Shown piece after piece: positions 1 through 6,092 of a DNA stretch of 19,773 bases; the first letter of the stretch is position 1; every line of letters starts with the position of its first letter. Position numbers and translations under genes: made by a program. The notes beneath the pieces were generated by a model that was given only the letters and a program-made list of their open reading frames with translations, was not told the DNA's origin and ran no database searches. Source of the DNA: JBOGGX01 sp050744245 (GTDB taxonomy: Bacteria; Actinomycetota; Acidimicrobiia; Acidimicrobiales; JBOGGX01); the NCBI GenBank assembly GCA_050744245.1, contig JBOGGX010000096.1, positions 1 through 19,773 of the forward strand. The letters are read 5' to 3'.

Positions 1-171
1 GGCCACTCGATCCTGGTCATCTGCTGGCACCTCCTCAGCAACGACTGCGACTACGACGACCTCGGCGGCGACTACCTCACCCGGCGCAACAACCCCGACC
101 GACGCCGAGACAGCCTCATCGGACAACTCCACGACCTCGGCTACCACGTCACCCTCAAGAGGACCGCCTGA
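1..171 (+). CDS. IS110-family transposase, C-terminal fragment (partial)
   Basis: Frame 1 is open from the window edge to a TGA at 169-171 and gives 56 residues beginning GHSILVICWHLL and ending LGYHVTLKRTA. The GHSIL..WHLL, DLGGDY..RR and QL..LGY.VTL pattern is the usual C-terminal tail of actinobacterial IS110 (IS116/IS902) transposases, which use a DEDD plus serine-type recombinase mechanism. The catalytic domains would lie left of the window, so it is not visible whether the element is intact. IS110 elements usually lack terminal inverted repeats, and none is obvious in 172-207, so the right end of the element cannot be placed. Confidence 0.75.
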   Translation, partial: GHSILVICWHLLSNDCDYDDLGGDYLTRRNNPDRRRDSLIGQLHDLGYHVTLKRTA

Positions 172-207
172 CCACCCGTCGCGGCGCTTCCACGGTTCAT
201 TCACCTT

Positions 208-438
208 TCAGCTGACGTAGGGGCAGTGGCGGCAGCCTGAGTCGCAGCACGTGCCTCGCCGCAGCAGGAAGGCGCTGGTGAGGGCGGTGTAGCCGGTCGC
301 CGGGTCGAGGTAGGTGTCGTCGCCGGCCTCGACCGCCCGGGCGTGGGCGGCCAGGATCTCGGCCCGCATCGGGTGCGAGAGCGGGAGCCGGCTCGGATGC
401 GGTTCGAGCGGTGACCGGTCGGCCGGCGTGTCGCCCAC
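208..438 (-). CDS. DUF5522 family small cysteine-rich protein
   Basis: This is a 76-residue protein. Its body carries HPSRLPLSHP, then YLDPATGY, then the C-terminal cysteine cluster GTCCDSGCRHCPY, which is the hallmark of the DUF5522 family. Four cysteines and a histidine in that tail suggest a bound metal ion, by inference only; the function is unknown. The GTG at 438 is preferred over an internal ATG at 369 because the family's HPSRLP segment lies upstream of the ATG. A TAGGGT box lies 6 nt before the GTG with no Shine-Dalgarno, so it may have its own leaderless transcript. It ends near the IS110 fragment and lies 29 nt downstream of the aldo/keto reductase on the same strand. Confidence 0.8.
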   Translation of the reverse strand: MGDTPADRSPLEPHPSRLPLSHPMRAEILAAHARAVEAGDDTYLDPATGYTALTSAFLLRRGTCCDSGCRHCPYVS

Positions 439-444
439 GCGGGC

Positions 445-450
445 ACCCTA
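445..450 (-). promoter_or_regulatory. Candidate -10 box (TAGGGT) for the DUF5522 gene
   Basis: TAGGGT reads on the minus strand and is separated by 6 nt from the GTG at 438. This is the spacing expected when transcription starts at the start codon. No convincing -35 element is seen. Confidence 0.4.
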
Positions 451-467
451 CGGCGCGGGCATCAGAC

Positions 468-1325
468 CTAGATGAACAGCGGCGCCAGCTCCCGCTGGCC
501 CTCCAGCCGCGTCATCTGCTCATCAGATGGTCGCTCGCCGAACCGCGACGCCGCGTCGAGCACCATGGGCAGGAGCTCGACGTCGCTGGGTGTGATCAAG
601 AAGACATCGGCGCGGCCCAGCACCCAGTGCACGGCCAGGTCGATGTCGTCCCGAGCCTGCAGCGGCTCGTACCAGGTCGACGTCGTGCGCTCTCGTCCGT
701 TCCACGGGCGCAGGGCGCAGCTCTTGATCGTCTGCACCGCGACGCCCCGTTCGCCGCACGTGGCCACCAGCGCCTCGAAGGCCTCGGCATACCGGGGATC
801 CCGCATCTGGACGAAGTTGTACGGGAGGAGAACGGAGTCGAACCCGAACCGTTCCAGGCTGCGGCGGTGCATCGCCGGGACCGAGAGGCCGTGGCCGGTG
901 ACACCGATGAACCGCACCAGCCCCTCCTCGCGCGCCTCGACCGCGGCCTCGAGCGCACCTTCGGCGCCGAGCCCGATCTCCCAGTCGACCGCGTCGACCA
1001 GGTTGTGCAGCTGGATGAGGTCGAGCCGGTCGATGCCGAGCCGGTCGAGGGATCGCCTGATCTGCTCGCGGGCGCCCCGATAGTGGCGCTCACCGGTCTT
1101 GGTCGCGACGAAGAACGTGCCGGGATGGGTCCGCAGCCATGATCCGAGCCTGAGCTCGGCGTCGCCGTAGGAGGCGGCGACGTCTATGTGGTTGACCCCG
1201 TGCTCGACCAGGACGTCGAGCGCCCGATCGGCCTGGGTCTTGGTCACGTGGCCGAGGGCCGCCGCTCCGAAGATGACCCGGGTGGAGTCGTGTCCGGTAC
1301 GGCCGAAGGCGGCGCGGTCGATCAC
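468..1325 (-). CDS. Aldo/keto reductase
   Basis: This is a 285-residue NADPH-dependent oxidoreductase of the aldo/keto reductase superfamily, a TIM barrel that reduces aldehydes or ketones in the cytosol. The catalytic tetrad is visible: Asp48 and Tyr53 in IDVAASYG, Lys76 in VATKTGE and His107 in LIQLHNL. The C-terminal half holds the VLGRADVFLITPSD stretch that normally contributes to cofactor binding. The reading frame stays open upstream to 1604, but that part is an antisense-type shadow over the neighbouring hydrolase. GTG at 1325, just before IDRAAFGRTG, fits the family's N-terminus and lies 25 nt after the hydrolase stop. The gene probably shares a transcript with the hydrolase. The substrate cannot be told from sequence. 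Confidence 0.9.
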   Translation of the reverse strand: MIDRAAFGRTGHDSTRVIFGAAALGHVTKTQADRALDVLVEHGVNHIDVAASYGDAELRLGSWLRTHPGTFFVATKTGERHYRGAREQIRRSLDRLGIDRLDLIQLHNLVDAVDWEIGLGAEGALEAAVEAREEGLVRFIGVTGHGLSVPAMHRRSLERFGFDSVLLPYNFVQMRDPRYAEAFEALVATCGERGVAVQTIKSCALRPWNGRERTTSTWYEPLQARDDIDLAVHWVLGRADVFLITPSDVELLPMVLDAASRFGERPSDEQMTRLEGQRELAPLFI

Positions 1326-1350
1326 GGTCGTCCAGTCTGGCAGGCGAGGA

Positions 1351-2421
1351 CTACGAGCCCGCCTGATCGAGGAAGGCGAAGAAGGCGGCCTGGAACTCCG
1401 GTGCGTGATCGATGTGCGGCCCGTGGCCGGCGCCCTCGATCTCGACCGCCACCGTGGTGCCACCCGCCGACCGGTAGCGCTCGAGGAACGCCCGCATCTG
1501 GGCGACCATCGGCTGCGCCGGGTAGACGGCGGCGCCCGGCCAGCCGGGGACGACGCCGAGCCGCCCGAGGTGGCCGATGTCGTAGGAGGACGTGTCGGAC
1601 ACAACCAGGTCGTCGGTGCCCTGGACCCACAGGATCGGCGGCTTCGGCTCGACGTCGGCGAGACGGGCGACGTTGCCGTACCTGCCGGAGAGGGCGTTGA
1701 GGGTGCCGCGGGTGCCGGGGCCGAAACCGGGCCAGTGCTCGGCCGGGACGATGTCGCCCGGGTTGTTGTCCTCGCCGATGACGGTCGTGCAGATGGCCTC
1801 GACGAAGGCGTCCTCCCGGGCCGGGTCGACGGTGAAGCCCTGCTTCCAATAGAACGCGTTCATGAACACCCGCGGGCTGAAGTCGCTCTCCGAACTGAGG
1901 TCGCCCGACCCGACCCGCGTGAGGGTCTCCTCCGGCATGATCCCGGCTCCGACGCCGGAGTAGGCGTCGTTGATGGGGGTGCCGTCGGTGTCGCCGGTCC
2001 CGCCGAAGCCGTAGGGCGGCACCGAGCCGACCAGCGTGAGCGACCGCACCCGGCCCGGATCGTCGGCCGCGAAGCGCATGGCCACCAGGCCGCCCGTCGA
2101 CCAGCCGACGAGGTGGGGCCGGTCGAGCCCCATCGTCTCGATCATGGCGTCGAGGTCGTCGGCCAGGTCGCCGACGCCGCGGGTGGCGTCGACCGGCTTC
2201 GGCTCGGTGTCGCCGAAGCCCCGCATGTCGACGGCGATGCCCCGGTAGCGGTCGGGGAGGGCGTCCAGCGTCTCGTCCCAGAACAGCGAGGTGGCCAGGT
2301 TGCCGTGGAGGAACACGACCGGGACACCGTCGTCGGGCCCGGCGACCAGGGCGTGGATCCTGAGCCGGTCGGTGTCGATCGAGGTTGGCCGGACGCCGTC
2401 CGGCAGCTGGCACGTGGCCAT
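1351..2421 (-). CDS. Alpha/beta-fold hydrolase
   Basis: This 356-residue protein has the alpha/beta-hydrolase layout. The oxyanion-hole HGN is at 39-41, the strand FDMRGFGD-like segment (VDMRGFGDTEP) is near 64-74, and the nucleophile elbow GWSTGG places the catalytic serine at 108. An ILWVQGTDD segment probably supplies the acid, and GAGHGPHID near the C-terminus supplies the catalytic histidine. It could be an esterase, haloalkane dehalogenase-like or C-C hydrolase-like enzyme; sequence alone does not decide. It is longer than the usual 270-300 residues because of an extended cap region in the middle. ATG at 2421 is preferred over a start at 2451 because a TACGAT -10 box lies exactly 6 nt before it. 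It heads the minus-strand run with the reductase and DUF5522 gene. Confidence 0.88.
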   Translation of the reverse strand: MATCQLPDGVRPTSIDTDRLRIHALVAGPDDGVPVVFLHGNLATSLFWDETLDALPDRYRGIAVDMRGFGDTEPKPVDATRGVGDLADDLDAMIETMGLDRPHLVGWSTGGLVAMRFAADDPGRVRSLTLVGSVPPYGFGGTGDTDGTPINDAYSGVGAGIMPEETLTRVGSGDLSSESDFSPRVFMNAFYWKQGFTVDPAREDAFVEAICTTVIGEDNNPGDIVPAEHWPGFGPGTRGTLNALSGRYGNVARLADVEPKPPILWVQGTDDLVVSDTSSYDIGHLGRLGVVPGWPGAAVYPAQPMVAQMRAFLERYRSAGGTTVAVEIEGAGHGPHIDHAPEFQAAFFAFLDQAGS

Positions 2422-2427
2422 CGGCGC

Positions 2428-2433
2428 ATCGTA
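2428..2433 (-). promoter_or_regulatory. Candidate leaderless -10 box (TACGAT) for the alpha/beta hydrolase
   Basis: TACGAT on the minus strand is followed by 6 nt and the ATG at 2421, with no Shine-Dalgarno sequence. It lies just beside the -35 element of the divergent toxin-operon promoter, so the two promoters would share polymerase footprint space. Confidence 0.45.
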
Positions 2434-2438
2434 CGCGC

Positions 2439-2467
2439 TTGACCGCGACACGGATGTAATTTAAAGT
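2439..2467 (+). promoter_or_regulatory. Promoter of the T7SS-effector operon
   Basis: TTGACC at 2439-2444 and TAAAGT at 2462-2467 are separated by exactly 17 bp. This matches the housekeeping sigma consensus (TTGACA-N17-TANNNT) well and predicts a transcript start near 2474 and a 5' leader of about 35 nt before the ATG at 2509. The region is notably A+T-rich for this window (2455-2490). It is the best-formed promoter in the window. Confidence 0.6.
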
Positions 2468-2495
2468 GATCGACACAGCATAAAAATGAGCGACG

Positions 2496-2502
2496 AAGGG
2501 GG
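2496..2502 (+). promoter_or_regulatory. Strong ribosome-binding site of the EspC-like gene
   Basis: AAGGGGG is placed 6 nt before the ATG at 2509. It fixes the start of the first gene of the effector operon and contrasts with the leaderless starts of the metabolic genes. Confidence 0.65.
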
Positions 2503-2508
2503 TGAGCC

Positions 2509-2796
2509 ATGCTGGTGCGGGTCGATCCGGCGACGGTGCGGGCGCTGAGCCGGCGGTTGGGCGAGGCGACCCTGGTGGCTCGTGACGTCCACGACCACCA
2601 CGATGGCCTGGTCGGCCTGCTCGACGACGCCGGTCACGACGGGCTCGAGCGATCGGCCCGCCGGTTCATCGACGAGTGGTCCTTTGGCATGGAGTGCTTC
2701 ACGGCCGATGCCGGCGTCCTGGCCCAGCTGCTCACGCAGGCGGGCGACGTCTATCTCGACGTCGACGAGTCGCTCGTCGCCGGGTGGGGCGGGTGA
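2509..2796 (+). CDS. EspC/WXG100-like small protein of a type VII secretion effector module
   Basis: This 95-residue, largely helical protein begins MLVRVDPATVRALSRRLGEA, which matches the start of small EspC- or WXG100-like proteins found immediately upstream of T7SS polymorphic toxins in actinobacteria. A DEWSFGMECF segment near the middle is the likely turn of a helical hairpin, followed by a second helix around AQLLTQAGDVYLDVDESL. Such proteins typically act as co-secreted partners or targeting factors for the toxin; that role is inferred here from its position and length. The Shine-Dalgarno and ATG are clear. The next gene starts 4 nt after its stop. The classic W-x-G triplet is not exactly present (WSFG instead), so family membership is tentative. 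Confidence 0.75.
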   Translation: MLVRVDPATVRALSRRLGEATLVARDVHDHHDGLVGLLDDAGHDGLERSARRFIDEWSFGMECFTADAGVLAQLLTQAGDVYLDVDESLVAGWGG

Positions 2797-2800
2797 CGCG

Positions 2801-4216
2801 GTGGGCGAGCTGCATGCGGGAGCGACGCCGCGAGAGCTGGTGCCGGGCGATCCGGACGCGATCGATTCCCTCGCCGCCCGGTTGGGCGCGCTGGCCGGTG
2901 GTCTGGGCCAGGCCGCGGCCCAGATTCGCCTGGTCGAGGCGGGCGACTGGGTCGGCCCGGCGGCCGACGCCTTCGACGATGTCATCGATCTCGAGCCGGC
3001 GCGCTACGAGACGGCGGCGTCGGCGTTCATGGTCGTCGGCGGCGCACTCCGCGGCTTCGCCGGCGTGCTGCGCGGGGCCCAGCACCTGGCCCAGGTCGCG
3101 ATCGACACGTTCGCCGAGGCCGCGGTCGCGACCGATCGGTGGACCGGCGCCCGGCGGCGGTACGACGCCACCATGCGGTCGGCCGATCGGGGCGACGCGT
3201 CGGCGATCGACGTGCTCGACGGGCTCGTGCCGCCGCCGCCCGGCGATCCCGGCGCCGCGGGCCGGAGCCGGGCCGAGGCGTTGCTGGAGGAGGCCAGGGA
3301 GCTGGTGCGGCAGGCGGGCAGCCAGGCCGCCGGCGTCGCCGACGACGCCTGCGACGCCGCGCCCGACGCCCCGAGCCTCGTCGAGCGGGGGCTCGACTGG
3401 GCGGGGCACGCCGCCCGCGAGTTCCTGGGGGGCGCGTGGGAGGCGAGCTACGACCTGGGCGAGTTCGTGTGGAGCATGTCGACGCTCCACTTCGTGCTCG
3501 ATCCCGGCGGCTGGCGCCGCGACGTCGACGAGCTGGCGGCGGCGATTGTGTACGGCATCGAGCACCCGGCGGCGTTGGCCCGCGCGTTCTCCGACTGGGA
3601 CACGTGGGCCGAGAGCCCGTTCCGGGCCATGGGCCATCTCGTGCCCGACGCCATCCTGGCCGTTACCACCGCCGGCACCGGCACCACGGGCACGGCCGTC
3701 CGCCGGGTGGCCACGGTGGTCGCCGCCGCCACCCGGCTCGAGGACGAGGCGGCCGAGAGCTCGGCCCGCCTGGGCGCGGCGGTCGACCGCTCGGTCGACA
3801 TCTTCGCCATCACACCGGAGCCGGTGTGGCGCGTCAGCGACGAGACGCTGTACCGGGCCGACAACCGCTCCCCCGAGACGATCTTCGCCGAGGGCTTCGC
3901 CCCTCGGGATCCGGGCAACATGGACCTGGCGTGGTACGTGACGGCCAACGTGCCCTCCGGCTTTGTCAGCACGACGCGCGACAGTGGGCTGATCCACACC
4001 GAACCGCGGCACTTCCAGTACGAGATCGACGTGCCGGGTGGCATCGACGTCAACGCCACGCTTGGGCCCCACGATCACGCCTATGAGCAGGAGATCGCCT
4101 TCCCCGGCGGCATCGAGTCGTGCTACATCGAGGGGGCGCGACCCTACGACGACACGATCGGGACGCTCGGCCCGTTCGTCCCCAACCCCGACTACGACCC
4201 TGCGTGCGATGGCTGA
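2801..4216 (+). CDS. Polymorphic toxin: WxG-type T7SS N-terminus plus cholera-toxin-like ADP-ribosyltransferase
   Basis: This is a 471-residue modular toxin. Residues about 15-130 are a helical region with a GDWVGPAADAF motif (W50, G52), as in T7SS signal domains. Residues about 235-300 (DPGGWRRDVDEL, YGIEHPAAL) resemble the spacer before toxin domains in actinobacterial polymorphic toxins. Residues about 345-471 are a mono-ADP-ribosyltransferase: LYRADNRSPETI carries the NAD-binding Arg352, FVSTT the S-T-T motif (390-392), and YEQEIAFPGGI the E-x-E pair Glu429/Glu431. This follows cholera toxin A1 (LYRADSRPPDEI, YVSTS, DEQEVSALGGI). E-x-E enzymes usually modify arginine; the target is unknown. 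GTG at 2801 is chosen because it lies 4 nt after the previous stop behind a G-rich stretch. The frame open upstream of it is a shadow of the previous gene. Confidence 0.85.
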   Translation: MGELHAGATPRELVPGDPDAIDSLAARLGALAGGLGQAAAQIRLVEAGDWVGPAADAFDDVIDLEPARYETAASAFMVVGGALRGFAGVLRGAQHLAQVAIDTFAEAAVATDRWTGARRRYDATMRSADRGDASAIDVLDGLVPPPPGDPGAAGRSRAEALLEEARELVRQAGSQAAGVADDACDAAPDAPSLVERGLDWAGHAAREFLGGAWEASYDLGEFVWSMSTLHFVLDPGGWRRDVDELAAAIVYGIEHPAALARAFSDWDTWAESPFRAMGHLVPDAILAVTTAGTGTTGTAVRRVATVVAAATRLEDEAAESSARLGAAVDRSVDIFAITPEPVWRVSDETLYRADNRSPETIFAEGFAPRDPGNMDLAWYVTANVPSGFVSTTRDSGLIHTEPRHFQYEIDVPGGIDVNATLGPHDHAYEQEIAFPGGIESCYIEGARPYDDTIGTLGPFVPNPDYDPACDG

Positions 4217-5051
4217 CCGGGCCCGAATACCGCTCGGCGACCGGCCGGTGGCGGTGGTTCGAGACGGCGACGCACACCGCGCCCGGGTCGGCTGGTGGCG
4301 TACGAACGAGCCGAGTTTCGGTGTGTCCGTGCGGGGCCCGTTCGGGAAGGTGAGCGCCGTCGAGCGCGACCTGTTCGAGGCCCTCGTGCGCGTCCGATTG
4401 GCCCTCGAACCCGAAGGCTGGGCCGTCGCCGTCCAGGGGGCTCGGCTCGACGTGTACCCGAGCCCCCAAGGGCGCAGGGTCCGGGGAGCCGAGCACGTCT
4501 ACCCCGTCGACCCGGCCGCTTCTCCGATCCGTTCGGTGATGATCTTCGACGACGCAGACGTGTCGGGGCTGGCCACGGTCGAGGAGCAGGCGGCGCACTG
4601 GGAGGCCTATGTGGGCGGTCATCGGGGCCGGGTCCGGCAGGTCAAGGGCGAGCGCGAGGTCAAGGTCGCCCGGCACGGTGACGTCTACCCGGCTCGGGTC
4701 CGGTGGTGGCTGACCGACGACTACTTCGCCGGCGTCGACCTGGTCGGCCCGTTCGGTGCGCAGCAGGCGATCGAGAACGACACATTCGAAGCGCTGGTCA
4801 CGATCAGGCGCCGCATCGAACCGGACGGGTGGCGGGTCGCGGTCCAGGGTGCCCGCCTCGACACGTACCCGAGCGGCATGCAGCGAGACGGGGGCGTCGG
4901 CGAACGGATCTACATCACCCGCATGGGCGAGCCGGCGCGGGAAACGGTGGCCATGTTCGATCCGATCGATCCCGCGCTCGCGGTCACGGTCGACGAGCAG
5001 TTCGGGCACTGGCGGCGCTGGTTGGGGAGTTCTCGTCGTGGCCGAGCGTGA
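4209..5051 (+). CDS. Putative immunity protein with two tandem repeats of one domain
   Basis: This 280-residue protein has no family I recognise. It consists of two copies of one domain of about 125 residues (about 12-138 and 148-273). Matching segments are RARVGWW / PARVRWW, RGPFGKVSAVERDLFEALV / VGPFGAQQAIENDTFEALV, GWAVAVQGARLDVYPS / GWRVAVQGARLDTYPS and VEEQAAHWEAYVGG / VDEQFGHWRRWLGS. There is no signal peptide or membrane segment, so it should be cytosolic. The ATG overlaps the toxin's last codons by 8 nt and has no Shine-Dalgarno, implying translational coupling. Position right after a toxin domain is the standard place for the cognate immunity gene, so that is the leading inference. 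Alternatives are a chaperone or a general T7SS-locus protein. Confidence 0.8.
   Translation: MADRARIPLGDRPVAVVRDGDAHRARVGWWRTNEPSFGVSVRGPFGKVSAVERDLFEALVRVRLALEPEGWAVAVQGARLDVYPSPQGRRVRGAEHVYPVDPAASPIRSVMIFDDADVSGLATVEEQAAHWEAYVGGHRGRVRQVKGEREVKVARHGDVYPARVRWWLTDDYFAGVDLVGPFGAQQAIENDTFEALVTIRRRIEPDGWRVAVQGARLDTYPSGMQRDGGVGERIYITRMGEPARETVAMFDPIDPALAVTVDEQFGHWRRWLGSSRRGRA
5024..5029 (+). promoter_or_regulatory. Ribosome-binding site deciding the GTG start of the SseB-like gene
   Basis: GGGGAG lies 8 nt before the GTG at 5038, inside the 3' end of the preceding coding region. It supports this internal start over the much longer open frame that extends upstream to 4756. Confidence 0.55.
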
Positions 5052-5595
5052 ACGCCCGGTGCCCCCGGTGACCGAGGCCATGCGGGCCGAGGCTCGCGCC
5101 AAGCCGGGGCAGTGGATCTACGTCGTCGACCCGGCGTTCGACCCCGACGGCGCGGTGCCGCCCTACGGCGTCGTCGGCGCATGGAGGGTCGACGAGCGGG
5201 GCGAGATCACCGGCGCCTTCCGGCCCAACGAGCACTACCGCCCCTCGCCCGTCGCCCTCGGCCTACCCGCGCCCACCGATCCGCTCGATCGGGCCGTCCA
5301 GCAGGCGGCGTCGGGCCACGGCACCGAGGCGGAACTGGTCGAGGCGCTCCTCGGGTCCGAGGTGTTCGTCTTCGACCTCGGCACCGGCGACCTCTACGTG
5401 GTCGACGACGAGCAGGGCCCGAAGCTCCAGGTGTTCTCGGCCGAGGCCCACCTGCCGCGGCGGGAAGAGTTCGCCTGGCGGCGGTTACCCGGCCGCGAGG
5501 TGGCCCGCCGGGTGGCTCCGGGCGCCGACGTCCAGGTCAACCCGGGCAGCCCGGCGTCGGTGCGCATCCCCGGCGCGCACCTGGTCGACGATTAG
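5038..5595 (+). CDS. SseB-like type VII secretion system-associated protein
   Basis: This 185-residue protein has two parts. The first (PPVTEAMRAEARAKPGQWIY, VPPYGVVGAWRVDERGEI, FRPNEHYRPSPVALGLP) matches the N-terminal module of actinobacterial proteins annotated as type VII secretion system-associated. The second (about 95-185: LVEALLGSEVFVFDL, LQVFSAEAHLP, VQVNPGSPASVRIPG) resembles the SseB N-terminal domain, where NPGS is typical. Such proteins sit beside T7SS effectors and are thought to be chaperone- or immunity-like; no biochemical role is shown here. It overlaps the two-repeat gene by 14 nt and has a good Shine-Dalgarno. Its TAG stop overlaps the TAA stop of the converging gene at 5592. 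It is the last gene of the operon. Confidence 0.8.
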   Translation: MAERERPVPPVTEAMRAEARAKPGQWIYVVDPAFDPDGAVPPYGVVGAWRVDERGEITGAFRPNEHYRPSPVALGLPAPTDPLDRAVQQAASGHGTEAELVEALLGSEVFVFDLGTGDLYVVDDEQGPKLQVFSAEAHLPRREEFAWRRLPGREVARRVAPGADVQVNPGSPASVRIPGAHLVDD

Positions 5596-6068
5596 CGGGT
5601 GTGCACCATGGCCAGCCACGACGTCGGCAGCTCGTAGGGACACAGCGCGGGCGCCGCCCGCAGCAGCCACTCCAGCACGTCACCGACCGCGGCGTCATCG
5701 GTCGGCCGCAGCACCAGGCCCCGCTTCGGGTGGTCCTGCACCACCGTCCAGCCGGCAGGCACGTCGATCCCGCGCTCGCGCAGCAGCGGTACGGCCCGAG
5801 ATCCGGCCGGGTGCTGGATGCCGACCTCGGCCGGCGTCGCCCCCCGGCGGGTGGCCTGGCCCGGCATCCAGGTCACCAGCGGCACGGCCGGTCCCCTGGC
5901 CGAGAAGATCGAGAGGAGTCTGAGGCCCGAGCCGGGTACGTCATTCGGGTCGACGTTCGGCTGCAGGTTGATCCACCCGCCGAGCGAGCCGGCCAGCTCC
6001 GTCATTCGGCCGATGACGGCGGCCGGCTCGAACCGCGAGAACTCGAGCAGCTCGACGGCGGTGGTCAT
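5592..6068 (-). CDS. Conserved hypothetical protein (158 residues)
   Basis: This protein starts MTTAVELLEFSRFEPAAVIG and has a compact alpha/beta look: a helical start, a segment GGWINLQPNVD, a region rich in WMPGQATRRGATPAEVGIQH, then GWTVVQDHPKRGLVLRP and a helical end with WLLRAAPALCP. I do not recognise a named domain. No signal peptide or membrane segment is visible, so it should be cytosolic. It lies 24 nt downstream of the VOC gene on the same strand and is probably co-transcribed with it. Its stop codon overlaps that of the converging SseB-like gene, leaving no room for a terminator between the two operons. Confidence 0.8.
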   Translation of the reverse strand: MTTAVELLEFSRFEPAAVIGRMTELAGSLGGWINLQPNVDPNDVPGSGLRLLSIFSARGPAVPLVTWMPGQATRRGATPAEVGIQHPAGSRAVPLLRERGIDVPAGWTVVQDHPKRGLVLRPTDDAAVGDVLEWLLRAAPALCPYELPTSWLAMVHTR

Positions 6069-6092
6069 GGACGTCCGTTGTAGCCGTTCGAG

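Noticed and set aside
2142..2510. Minus-strand open frame spanning the toxin-operon promoter region
   Set aside because: It is in a different frame over the hydrolase and would need translation of the A+T-rich promoter region; the product is Arg/Ser/Pro-rich.
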